This document shows positions 44,240 through 55,140 of a stretch of 64,000 bases of DNA, piece after piece. The notes beneath the pieces are model-generated. The model did no database searches. It was given only the letters and a program-made list of their open reading frames with translations, and was not told the origin of the DNA. Position numbers and translations under genes: made by a program. Position 1 is the stretch's first letter; each line of letters begins with the position of its first letter. Location of the stretch: positions 186,001 to 250,000 of the forward strand of contig LATX02000208.1 in the NCBI GenBank assembly GCA_001466705.2, in the 5' to 3' direction. This DNA comes from Moniliophthora roreri (Eukaryota > Basidiomycota > Agaricomycetes > Agaricales > Marasmiaceae).

Positions 44240-45153
44240 ATGGAGGTCGTTTTTGACAACAAATCCAACGTTCTCAATGCCAAACTCCATACCATGCTTG
44301 ACGATGCCGTGATCTACACCCTAGAAACCAACTACGGCTTTCGTGGACGACGTTTTACGCTCTTAAGAGACACGAATCCTCTACCTGGTCGAAGACAGTC
44401 TACAGCCGGCTCTGCTACTGGCGTTACAGTCGGTGCGATCAACTGGAGAGAAAAGACGATGGAGGTGAATGGGGTCCGGAAAAAGATCGCCGATCTGAAA
44501 AGAAGAAAGGGAAATTACTTTAGCAAGTGAGCGAGTAATGGTGTTCCATTTCCCCAGATTGACCACATGCTTCTGTATAGCACACGATGTTGGCAATGGT
44601 CGACTGAACGGAAGGAGTATGAGCTGAAATACAAGGATGATGAATGGAAGGTAACTTTTGGACGGTGTTTCTTCCATGACATGAGGCTTACACGCATTTC
44701 CAAGGCTACTTTCAGTCAAAGCGAAAACAGTGCTATGACAAACAAGGGCAAAGAACCTTCCAAGAAGGAGGAAAAGCATTCCTCTGACTCAACGTCACCG
44801 TCGGATCCATCCAACGGCGACGGTTCCACAACTCTTGATCCAATGGAAAGTATTGATGGTCCAGAACAAGACGATGGAGGATTGATCGGACGATTCCAAG
44901 TACCGTTCCGCCCACATCTGTTCACAAAATCCAAGCCACCAAAACTGCGTATCAAACGGGCTGGATTGACCGAGGACGAGGTCTTTCTCATTCTCATATT
45001 CATTTACTCTGAAGTGAAACGTCAGGATCAAACGGTGAGTACTTTTATTACTTTACCGCACGTTCTGCCAATATCTCAATCCTCCGCAGAACAGTTCAGT
45101 TACCTCGGAAGGCGCCTAGTTTATCATATCGTGTCGGTTTATGTGTCAGTTTG
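44240..45153 (+). CDS. DUF6593-like protein, copy 1
   Basis: Exon 1 (44240-44526) joins in phase to exon 2 (from 44581); a third small exon may follow an intron at about 45033-45090. MEVVFDNKSNVLNAKLHTML and TLETNYGFRGRRFTLLRD form the opening beta half typical of DUF6593 proteins. Next come INWREKTMEVNGVRKKI, CWQWSTERKEYELKYKDDEW, a Ser-rich insert, and KLRIKRAGLTEDEVFLILIF with FIYSEVKRQD, the family's hydrophobic end. DUF6593 is common in Agaricomycetes and has no known function. Its 3' end faces the pectinesterase gene; this pair is repeated twice more downstream, so this is the reference copy. Confidence 0.75.
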
Positions 45154-45260
45154 ATACAGTGTGCTGCATGAACTCTTGGTATTCTTTGTATGGGTTTAAC
45201 TAAATTAAAATAAGAGTTCGTGATCATCAAATTTATATTACTACTTAACGGATAGACGTT

Positions 45261-46702
45261 TTAGGCTAATTTGGCGTGAAACTGTCGATCAACCCATTTC
45301 TCCCAGCCACTTCCTAGCACTTTGCGGATACTATAGTCAGCACCGGACTTCACGACCTTGGCGAAAGATACTCTATTCGATGAAGCGCCAGCACCTACGT
45401 AATCACTCGTTAGAACGAAACAACGGAATTTGAAAACGATGACGGTTCACCTTGACTATTGTATTCCACAAAATTGACATGATCAGTGTGTGGTTCATCC
45501 TTACTCCATATCCTCCAGCCATCGGGATGGATCGAGTCATCTAGCGTGCAAGAAGTATAGGCCACGCTACAAACAAGACGTCCTTCAACTTGCATTCATA
45601 ACAGACGACACACAGACACGACTCACTTGGCGTATTCCGACCATGGACGTCCCAAATACACTTTTTGGTGCAAACCACCTACACCTGCCTTGATGATGGA
45701 ACGATCGATCACGACTAGAGGCAAGAGAGGGCAAGTCCAAGTTAAACCCTATATGGCTGTCACGATAATGTAGAAAAAACCTACTAATGCTATTTTCCCC
45801 TGCACTCGGTCCGTGCGCTGTGATATACCCCTCTCCAATACTCGCAAGCACGCATTTGTGGAAAAGGGATCGGCCGTGTTTCCCAAAGATGTAGTCGACA
45901 GCGCCTTCGATGTAGCAGTTTGCAAAGAACTGAGTGCCTCCGTTGACTAGAATGGTATCTTGATAACTATTGGGATATTTAGGTCAACACATAGGCTCGA
46001 GTCATGTAGTACCGGGGACGACAGAAAAGTACCTATAAAACCCGCAATCATAATATGCTTGTTTTTCCCCAGAGGTACTGAGTGCCAAAGCCTGTCCGTC
46101 CTTGCGCGCTCGTCCAAACTACCAATAATCAGTCGCATAGCATGTATAACATATACATATAACACATACCGTATTCTTCACATTGACGTTATACATTGAG
46201 AAATTGTCCACGTGAACACGAAGTGTCGCAGTTTCTTCATCACTTGCCGCCTGCTGTGCGGATTTAGACTGGGTGATGGTTACGGCGCCGTTGGCCTCGC
46301 CGATAATCTAAGAGAAGAAAGTTGCCCAAGGTTGACCGCCGAGCTGTATCGAAGCGATGAGAATTTACCTTCAACGGGCCTTTGCGGGTTATGACTACTT
46401 GTTCTTTATAGATACCTGTGAATCACAAAAAAAAAGACACTCAGTGAAAAAACTGGAGAGTTGGTAGTAGATATATAATACGTACCACCATAGATATAGA
46501 TGACCTGAGATGACCCATCATTAGGCAACGATTGCACAGCATCCTGAATCTTGCTAAATTCTCCCTTGCTTTTCTTTGCGCCATTTGCTTTGACTAGGAT
46601 GGCACCGGCGGGAGGACCACGTTTCGCGATGGTCGCTCCGTATGAGGTAGCGAAAGAAAAAAATTGCACGAGGGCAATGAGAAGGAAGGTAATTCTGGCC
46701 AT
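45261..46702 (-). CDS. Pectinesterase (CE8), copy 1
   Basis: Eight exons splice in phase (46702-46486, 46415-46369, 46307-46170, 46118-46033, 45966-45785, 45714-45627, 45566-45451, 45394-45261) to 335 residues. The signal peptide is MARITFLLIALVQFFSFATS. Diagnostic CE8 blocks are all present: GIYKEQVVITRKGPL, SYQDTILVNGGTQFF with the QDT aspartate, CYIEGAVDYIFG with the second aspartate, and VYLGRPWSEYA with the substrate-binding Arg and Trp. The secreted enzyme removes methyl esters from pectin. The ATG at 46702 is preferred over 46726 because copy 3 has only the former. It is convergent with the DUF6593-like gene. Confidence 0.92.
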
Positions 46703-48399
46703 GAGTAGAGACAAGGCAGATCTCAAGGTCTTTTTTTATAAAAGGAATAGGAATTTGACATTATCGGCTGTCGGCTGTCCCGTCTCCATTATTCAACTAG
46801 GTGAGACGCTCCGCGCGCGGAGCGGTGAACCAGAAATAAATTCAATGAATATACCATAGCGGTTGTAGGCAGATGTCAGAGAACGACTCGGAGAATAACG
46901 TAGTCTCGCTTACCATTCGGCTGAACCACCCAAAAAGGGACCCGGTTGCAGTGCAAACTCCCCAGGAACGTCAGGTACGTTAGGAATGATCCGATGATGG
47001 ACTTCCACTGAGAAGCCGATGGCTCAACGTACATTGAACGTACGATGATATATGATAGATAGCCGCTAGCAAAGAAGTCCTTCATCCCGTCGTGTCCCCC
47101 ATTGTATGTAGCCCCAGAGTCCTTCAGGAAGTTTTTTCTGTGTTTTGGCACTGAATATGATATGGGACAGTTCTCATAAATGTGAGTAGTTTCATCTCGT
47201 AACAGAAAATCCTCACCATTGTATGTTGGAATCCTCGGAAGGATGACATTCCTAACATATCAACAGGGCAAGATTTGTTGTCAGCGGTGTAGTCTCAAGT
47301 ACCCAGACTGATGATATGCACATCGCAAACGATGTAGTCTGGTGAACCAGCATTTGTGTTATGTAATCATCATGAGTTCCCTGCTCTCTTCCACGTCGAC
47401 GTGTCCAGCATTACCTCTACATCAATCTTCACTCCAACAATTGTCCCATTCAAATGCCTGAATCGCCTTCAGACACTTCTGGAACCAAATAGCGAAGAAA
47501 TTGGCTCAAAATTCCCAATGCCAACCCATACATCCCTCAGTTCACACCCGTACCATCTGAATATCGTCTTCAGCCCTTAAAGTTGGAATCATGCAAGGGA
47601 AGCATCATTTAGTCATCATCCATTCACTATACCATACCATGCGGTCAGAACGCTCATTTGCCTATCCGGCAGCCAGATTTCCATGTCCAGACCACTACTC
47701 CATCTCGAACACCAAGTTCTTCTTTCAGTTACCTTCCGACACTCAGTTTCAGTGGACAAGCATCATCTGCTTGCAGTCATACAACCCTTGCTGCACCCAT
47801 TAATCTTCACAATGGAATAGAGTTGCCTGATCCACAAGCTAAGAGGAAACCGGAAGTGTTGCGACATAACGTACCTGAGCACTCAGAACAGCTTATACAG
47901 CCAAATAAGACAAAGCAGGAAAAGGAGATTGAAGGATTGAAAAAGGGTTTGCAGGATACAAATGAATGCATGCGTTTCATCGAGGAGAAGATGGGCTCCT
48001 TCAGCCGGTTCTTGGACAAGGCTCTCTGGACACCGTCAACACGTCGTGACTTGAAGAATCATCGGACAGATTATCACACTGACAGGCGGTGCATTCGGAA
48101 TCATCTACAGGGCCGTGATGACTTCAGACCTATTCATTACGTTCGGAAGGTCTACAATCACCCATCCTCATATCCAAGCCATTGTTTTCAACACTTGGGC
48201 GGACACGAGACAATTTTCTCACTTACCATCAATCCCGCAATCATACATTATGCTTGAGTTCAACTATCCATCTTTGAGGCTCAACCCTGCGCTCGAAGAG
48301 CTTCTCGAGAAATTGGGTCACTCGCCCGAGATGACCCTGACCACCCTCCCGCTCGGATGGCCGCAACTGATTCTCATGCAAAAACTCTTGTGATATGCT
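46703..48399. other. Spacer between duplicated pairs, with a 200-residue relic ORF
   Basis: This segment is not shared with the spacer after copy 2. It carries a plus-strand frame 47658-48257 with a coiled stretch (KTKQEKEIEGLKKGLQDTNE) and a Ser/Thr-rich start. The frame has no clean start and no named domain. It might be a retroelement gag-type fragment, but that is a guess. Homology to pair 1 resumes at about 48385. Confidence 0.35.
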
Positions 48400-48909
48400 A
48401 TGGAATTTGTTTTTGACAACAAATACAATGTTCTCGATGCCAAACTTCATACTACGCTTGACGATGCCGTGGTCTACACCCTAGAAACCAACTGCGGCTT
48501 TCGTGGACGACGTTTTACCCTCTTAAGAGACACGAATCCTCTACCTGGTCGAAGACAGTCTACAGCCGGCTCTGCTACTACTGGAGCTACAGTCGATGCG
48601 ATCAATCGGAGAGAAAAGACGATGGAGGTGAGTGGGGTTCGGAAAAAGATCGCCTCTGACTCAACGTCACCGTCAAATCCATTCAACGGCGACGGTTCCA
48701 CAACTCTTGATCCAATGGAAAATATTGATGGTCCAGAACAAGGATTGATCGGGCGATTGCAAGTACCGTTCCGCCCACATCTGTTCACAAAATCCAAGCC
48801 ACCGAAACTGCGTATCAAACGGGCTGGATTGGCCGAAGACGACGTCTTTCTGATTGTCATATTCATTTACTCTGAAGCCAAACGCCTCCGTGATACTCAA
48901 ACTCCATGA
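48400..48909 (+). CDS. DUF6593-like protein, copy 2, internally deleted
   Basis: The single open frame of 169 residues begins MEFVFDNKYNVLDAKLHTTL and ends PPKLRIKRAGLAEDDVFLIV with FIYSEAKR. Compared with copy 1, everything from just after VRKKIA to the SDSTSPS linker is missing, which removes the intron and about 110 residues including the CWQWSTER block. The join is in frame. The start and end halves are intact, so it may be expressed as a shortened protein, or it is a decaying copy. Confidence 0.6.
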   Translation: MEFVFDNKYNVLDAKLHTTLDDAVVYTLETNCGFRGRRFTLLRDTNPLPGRRQSTAGSATTGATVDAINRREKTMEVSGVRKKIASDSTSPSNPFNGDGSTTLDPMENIDGPEQGLIGRLQVPFRPHLFTKSKPPKLRIKRAGLAEDDVFLIVIFIYSEAKRLRDTQTP

Positions 48910-48940
48910 TACTATTTAACGAATGGACGTTCTAGGCTAA

Positions 48941-50395
48941 TTAGTTGTGAAACCGCGTGTCAACCCATTTCTCCCAGCCACTTCCTAGCACTTTGTCGAT
49001 GGAATAGTCAGCACCGGACTTCACGACCTTGGCGAAAGATGCTCTATTCGATGAAGCGCCAGCACCTACGTATTCACTCGTTAGAACGAAAAACAAAAAA
49101 AAAAAGTACGAAAACGATGACGGTTCACCTCGACTATTGTATTCCACAAAATTGACATGACCAGTCTTTGGTTGACTCCCAGACCATACCGACCAGCCGT
49201 CGGGATGGATCGAGTCATCTAGCGTGCAAGAAGTATAGGCCACGCTAAGAAGCAAGACGTCCTTCAACTTACATTCATAATAGACGACACACACGACTCA
49301 CTTGGCGTATTCCGACCATGGACGTCCCAAATACACTTTTTGGTGCAAACCACCTACACCTGCCTTGATGGTGGAAGAATCAATCACGACTAGAGGCAAG
49401 AGAGGGCAAGTCCAAGTTAAACCCTATATGGCTGTCACGATAATGTGAAATAAAACCTACTAATGCTATTTTCCCCTGCACTCGGTCCATGCGCTGTGAT
49501 ATACCCCTCTGCAATACTCGCAAGCACGCATTTGTAGAAAATGGATCGGCCGTGTTGCCCAAAGATGTAGTCGACAGCGCCTTCGATGTAGCAAGATCCA
49601 AAAAACTGAGTGCCTCCGTTGACTAGGATGGTATCTTGATAACTATTGGAATGTTCAGGTCAACATATAGGTCCGAGTCATGTAGTACCGGGGACGGCAG
49701 AAAAGTACCTATAAAATCCGCAAGCATAAAATCCTTGATTATTCCCAGAGGTACTGAGTGCTAAAGCCTGTCCGTTCGCGCTCGCTTGTCCAAACTACCA
49801 ATAGTCAGTCGTATAGCAGGAATAGCATATAAATACATATAGCACATACCGTATTCTTCACATTGACATTATACATTGAGAAATGGTCCGTGTGAACACC
49901 AAGTGTCGCAGTTTCTTCATCGGTGTTAACCTGCAATAATGAACTGGAGTGGACGATGGTAACAGCGTTGGATCCGTCGCTGTTGGTCTCGCCGATAACC
50001 TAAGAGAAGAAAGTTGCCCAAGGTTGACCGCCGAGCTGTACCGAAGCGATGAGAATTTACCTTCAACGGGCCTTTGCGGGTTATGACTACTTGTTCTTTA
50101 TAGGTACCTGCGAATCACGGAAAAAAAGAGACACTCAGTGAAAAACTGGAGAGTTTGTAGTGAATATATAGTACGTACCACCATAGATATAGATCACTTG
50201 AGACGACCCATCATTGGGCAACGATTGCACAGCGTCCTGAATCTTGCTAAATTCTCCCTTGCTTTTGTTTGGACCATTTGCTTTGACTAGAACGGCACCG
50301 GCGGGAGGACCACGTTTCGCGATGGTCGCTCCGTATGAGGTAGCGAAAGAAAAAAATTGCACGAGGGCAATGAGAAGGAAGGTAATTCTGGCCAT
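48941..50395 (-). CDS. Pectinesterase (CE8), copy 2
   Basis: The exon layout matches copy 1, with the same signal peptide from the ATG at 50395 and a stop at 48941-48943. The catalytic blocks YQDTILVNGGTQFF, CYIEGAVDYIFG and LGRPWSEYA are all kept. Differences cluster in exon 3 (VTIVHSSSLLQVNTDEETA instead of a QSKSAQQ stretch) and near the C-terminus (WSVWSGSQPKTGHVNF; end VDTRFHN). I saw no stop or frame break. It is presumably a second secreted pectin methylesterase. Confidence 0.85.
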
Positions 50396-50429
50396 GAGTA
50401 GAGACAAGGCAGATCTCAAGGTCTTTTTT

Positions 50430-51031
50430 TATAAAAGGAATAGGAATTTGACATTGTCGGCTGTCGGCTGTCCTGTCTCCATTATTCAACTAGGTGAGAC
50501 GCTCCGCGCGCGGAACCAGAAAGGAACTGTCGTTCGAAGCATCCATCATCACCAGCCTAGACGAGTTTCGTGTGGGTATAACCGTGTATATAATAGCCGC
50601 TACTAGCCGCTACTGTACCTTGGAATTATAACGTCCCGTTCCCGCCATTGGAGGATATGACCTTGTAAAAGGCCCGATCGGAACCACCCCGTAGCCCATG
50701 ACCCCGTCCCCATAATGAGGAGTGATAACCCATCCATGATCATAGACGCAACACCGGTCATAACCGGGGGGGTTATGATGGGTTATGTGGAGTATAATCT
50801 CTGTAATTCATTGAACTTTCCGTCAATCATTCTTATCCAGTATGTCTCTTGTGCCAGGCGTCGTCGTCGTCGGGGAGTTGCAACCGTGGCTGTGCGGTTT
50901 GGAGTGTCGGACCAAAGATGCCGGCTTTTCGACGCGTTACTCACAATAGGACCCCTGTTTATTCACCCAAATCCTTTACATAACCGGCGTCCGGACAGAT
51001 TTGTGCCATTTTTTAGACCATCCATAAGCGC
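50430..51031. other. Intergenic between pair 2 and the TTAA element
   Basis: Contains inverted short words (GATAACCCATC at about 50726 and GATGGGTTATG at about 50778) that could fold into a hairpin, perhaps a small MITE remnant. No gene is recognised. Confidence 0.35.
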
Positions 51032-51970
51032 TTAAGCCCAACGAGATGTTACTGGACACTATCAGACAAATCCATGAAAATCTGACACGCACTTGACGTT
51101 TTCTGACGTCCATCCGATCAACATAGCTTGACGACTTCTTTCCGGGTCTCCAATTTGAAGCGTAACCAAACGGCTCGAGATGGACTTGGAAAAACTTGTG
51201 CCTTGCGGTCCGTGCACAATTCGGCTCAAATTCCCCTGGGGCCTGTACCCTAGATTTCCCCACGCTCACTTCTTTCTTCTTAACCACCATCATCCAATGG
51301 CACCCACTCACTCCTTCTCCCCGTCTGTATGGCTCTTTCGGCGTCTCAAGGTGAAATTCCATGGTTCAAGATATGATGAGTACTGATGTGATCCAGCAGT
51401 GGAATATGGTATAGGCGAGGTACGTGTGCTAATTACTTATCGCTTTTGTGAAACTAAGGATAGTTCGACGCGTCAGGCACCTCGGAGAAGACTCAGACAA
51501 CGGCGCCGAACCTCTTTCAACATACGGCTAATAGTAAATCTCGTGAGTCGACCCCAGAACCCCATTATCCTTATACTAAACATTCTACGTGTTGCAGCTG
51601 GCCATGTCGTTAGAGTAACGCTCCTCGCTTCGGTCAGGGCAGAGGATTTGGAGTCGGGGCAGAGGGTATTGGCCACTCTTGTGGGCAAAGTGGGAGTCTG
51701 GGACTTGGAGACAAGGTCTTTCGGTACGTAAGTTGTACTCAGTAGCACCGTTAATGTATTCTAGTACCTCAGCAATATACCTAATTATCAGACACGATCA
51801 GACGAAAACCGACGCCTAATAGAGCCTATCAGTTGCTACCTGTGACACGTCCGATATTGTCAGATAACGTCTGATAACGTCTGAAAAAGTGCATGTTAAG
51901 GACACTCAGACAAGTTGGGTATCGTCAGATAATGTCCGATAGTGTCCAGTAAAACCTCACTGGGGCTTAA
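51032..51970. mobile_element. TTAA-flanked element with terminal inverted repeats (piggyBac-like, non-autonomous)
   Basis: TTAA at 51032-51035 and 51967-51970 bracket 931 b. Both ends read inward as GCCC, then TTACTGGACACTATC and GACA, an imperfect repeat of about 34 bp. Subterminal copies of TCAGATAACGTC-like words lie at the right end (51790-51945) and TCTGAC words at the left. TTAA target duplication is the hallmark of piggyBac-type insertion. The interior frames (for example 51399-51731) show no transposase, so it would depend on an enzyme from elsewhere. Confidence 0.65.
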
Positions 51971-52095
51971 GCCCTGATTCCGGGCGGATTTGGACGAAAT
52001 CCGAGGGTCTCGACTGGCCAGCTGGGGAGCTTTGTTCAACGTTCAACCCCGGTAGGCAATTCAACACCTTGATGATACAGAGCCGATACCACTCT

Positions 52096-52125
52096 CAAAC
52101 CCTAAACCCTAACCTGCCCTAAACT
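52096..52125 (+). repeat. Telomere-like AACCCTA repeats
   Basis: The sequence AACCCTAAACCCTAACC followed by CCCTAAAC matches short interstitial telomere-like repeats (TTAGGG/TTTAGGG type). It lies just outside the right TTAA of the element. Confidence 0.5.
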
Positions 52126-52379
52126 GGTCCGTGCATGCCTCCGATGTCCCATCCCGTCCCATCCCGCTCTTTTGAACCGCCCATATGCCTCTCCCTCAAT
52201 GTAGCATGGCTCGTTTGCGCTTCCATGACGCGTCAAATGCGTCCTTCAGGCATATTCCTCATCGGTCGAATTAGGACTGACGAGCCCTCGGTTGTAAGAC
52301 AGCCGCTTAGGATGCCGATGAATTTGTGCTGGGATATCATGGTACGTGACTCACCATCACCCGGTATAACCTTCCGGAT

Positions 52380-52560
52380 TTTGCTGATGGTACTGTTCCG
52401 CCCACATCTGTTCACAAAATTCAAGCCACCGAAACTGCGTATCAAACGGGCTGGATTGGCCGAAGACGAGGAGTTTCTCATTCTCATATTCATATACTCT
52501 GAAGCCAAACGCCAGGACAAAACGGTGAGCACCCTTATTTACCACACCTTCTGCCAATAA
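52380..52560 (+). pseudogene. DUF6593-like fragment, copy 3
   Basis: Only the last part is present: LFRPHLFTKFKPPKLRIKRA and GLAEDEEFLILIFIYSEAKR, then the same GT donor as in copy 1. The N-terminal two thirds are replaced by unrelated sequence, so the 5' breakpoint of the third pair lies at about 52380-52390. Confidence 0.7.
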
Positions 52561-52756
52561 CCCAATCCATAGAACAATAATATTTCAGTTACCTCGGAAT
52601 GCGCCTAGTTTATCACATCGTGTCTATTTATGTGTCAGCTTGAAGCAGTGCGCTGCATGAACTATGAATGTCCTTTGTATGAGATTAACTAGATTAATAC
52701 AATCCGTGATACTCAAACTCCATGATACTATTTAAGGAATGGACGCTCTAGGCTAA

Positions 52757-53776
52757 TTAGTTGTGAAACCGCGTGTCAACCCATTTCTCCCAGCCACTTC
52801 CTAGCACTTTGTCGATGGAATAGTCAGCACCGGAGTTCACGACCTTGGCGAAAGATACTCTATTCGATGAAGCGCCAGCACCTACGTATTCACTCGTTAG
52901 AACGAAAAAAAAAAAAAAAAGTTTGAAAACGATGACGGCTCACCTTGACTATNGACAGCGCCTTCGATGTAACAATATGCAAAGAACTGAGTGCCTCCGT
53001 TGACTAGGATGGTATCTTGATAACTATTGGAATGTTCAGGTCAACATATAGGGTCGAGTCATGTAGTACCGGGGACGGCAGAAACGTACCCATAAAACCC
53101 GCAAGCATAAAATCCTTGATTATTCCCAGAGGTACTGAGTGCTAAAGCCTGTCCGTTCTCACTCGCTTGTCCAAACTACCAATAGTCAGTTGTATAGCAG
53201 GAACAGCATATAAATACATATAGCACATACCGTATTCTTCACATTGACATTATACATTGAGAAATTGTCCGTGTGAACACGAAGTGTCGCAGTTTCTTCA
53301 TCGGTGTTAACCTGCGATAATGAACTGGAGTGGACGATGGTAACAGCGTTGGATCCGTCGCTGTTGGTCTCGCCGATAATCTAAGAGAAGAAAGTTGCCC
53401 CAGGTTGACCGCCAAGCTGTATTGAAGCGACGAGGACTTACCATCAAAGGACCTTTGCGGGTTATGACTACTTGTTCTTTATAGGTACCTGCGAATCACA
53501 AGCAAAAAAGACACTTGGTGAAAAAACTGGAGGGTGGGTAATAGATATATAATACGTACCGCCATAGATATAGATAACCTGAGATGACCCATCATTAGGC
53601 AACGATTCCACAGCATCCTGAATCTTGCTAAATTCCCCGTTGCTTGCGTCTAGACTGTTTGCTTTGACTAGGATGGCACCGGCGGGAGGACCACGTTTCG
53701 CAATGGTTGCTCCGTATGAGGTAGCGAAAGAGAAGAATTGCACGAGGGCAATGAGAAGGAAGGTAATTCTAGCCAT
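52757..53776 (-). pseudogene. Pectinesterase (CE8), copy 3, interrupted at an N
   Basis: The 5' exons are intact, from MARITFLLIALVQFFSFATS at 53776 to VNGGTQFF and CYIEGAV in exon 5. The last exon (52757 to about 52890) is also present. Between them, at 52953, a single undetermined base joins the start of exon 7's flank directly to exon 5. About 430 bp found in copies 1 and 2, including the VDYIFG block and LGRPW exon, are absent. This is either a deletion or, more likely, a collapsed assembly gap, so the true state of the gene is unknown. Confidence 0.7.
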
Positions 53777-54449
53777 GAGTAGAGAGACAAGACGAACCTC
53801 GAGATCTTTTTATAAAAGGAATAGGAATTTGACATTGTCGGCACGCCTATTCTGATCCGATCACCAGATCATGTCGCATTCGTCAGTGACAAGTGTGCTT
53901 TAAGCAGGCGAAACGAGGCGAAACGCTCCGTGCGCGGAAAAACTAGAAAGATGACATTCGAAACATCATGACCAATCTGCATTGAATAGACCCAGATGAA
54001 AACCAATATATGTGGAGTGAACGACGTAGGTGCCATTCGATGGCAGCAGGGACGTCCTATCCATTTCCGCGCCACGTTGTGGGAGAAGAGGCTGACTCGG
54101 AAGCTCAGTCGTCTAGTCACGCAGTGTCACGCGGAGAACCCATTTATGTAAGTCACATGATTGGAAGATGAAGACGCGTCTGAGAGAAATGTAAAGTCTG
54201 TGATTCCCGGGATCCTAGGCGTGTTAAAAGAGTCGATATCAAGTAAAAGTGATTTTTGAATCGAGTAAAGCATCTCAGAAGGATTATCTGAGGTGATGCT
54301 GCATGTCTTATGCAATGCGATTTGAAATAAAAAGGGTCGTTGTAAATCTATTTTTCCTATCACAGTACAAGATCATAAATTATGCGACGCGGATAATGTG
54401 CCAAATTTCTAAAATACCTTAGATTTGCTTTGAATTATCGGAACCTTGA
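53777..54449. other. Intergenic, nothing recognised
   Basis: The first 150 bp resemble the upstream regions of pectinesterase copies 1 and 2 (TTTTTATAAAAGGAATAGG), so the duplicated unit ends at about 53940. Beyond that no feature is supported. Confidence 0.4.
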
Positions 54450-55140
54450 ATTATCCTGGCCAGATCAAGAGGTATCAGATTCCACCGATCTGTATACCCG
54501 AGTCGTCGCGTGGCAAGGTGATTGGCGACACGGCACACTTGGCCGAACACAAGCCAACCAATATTGTTCTGTCCTATCCAGGGATGTACGGACATTCGTT
54601 GGAAGTATAACATTCAGAGACACCTGATTGACTGTCATGGAAAAGACTGGCATACCTTTGTTTCACAGGCATTCCTTGAAAAGGCGCGGGTCACAGAGTA
54701 CGAGCAAAATCTGCCTGGGAATACCTGCTGAAAGAGTGGTTCATTGGCCTCCAGAATCAGCCAAGATCGCTGCGCCCCCAATGACACCCCGAAAGTCCCA
54801 GAAACGTACCTCGAATGCAGCCGTTCTCTTCACTGCACCCTTGAGAACCCGTGTGGCAAAGAATCAGAAAAATGGTCCTATCATTCAATAGAGTAGATAA
54901 ATTCTTGTGATATCGACTTGAGAAATAATTTTATATATCTCCATAATAAAAAAGTGGGTAAACGGAGGGGAAGATGGTGGTAAGAAAGAAGACTCTTCAA
55001 CGCTTGTCAAACTTGAAGCGAGCAGAAGACGGAACTTGTGTCATGGGCCGGCAAGAGCATGCCGACTCGCCAATCACCTCGCCACGCGACAACTCGGGTA
55101 TACGAATCGGTGGAATCTGGAACCTCTTGGGCCAGATAAT
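54450..55140. repeat. Inverted repeat, arms of about 85 bp, around a zinc-finger relic
   Basis: The left arm (about 54450-54537) and right arm (about 55060-55140) are imperfect reverse complements. Shared words include CAGATTCCACCGAT, GTATACCCGAGT, GTCGCGTGGC and GGTGATTGGCGA. About 520 bp separate them. The arms do not abut obvious target duplications. Confidence 0.65.
54522..54894 (+). pseudogene. C2H2-like zinc-finger relic
   Basis: One frame reads ILFCPIQGCTDIRWKYNIQR and HLIDCHGKDW, a C-x4-C...H-x4-5-C/H finger-like pattern, and continues to VTEYEQNLPG. A second frame then continues LGIPAERVVHWPPESAKIAA to a stop at about 54889. The one-base shift and the lack of a start suggest a relic. 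Similar single-finger proteins are frequent in Agaricomycete repeats as I recall. Confidence 0.4.
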
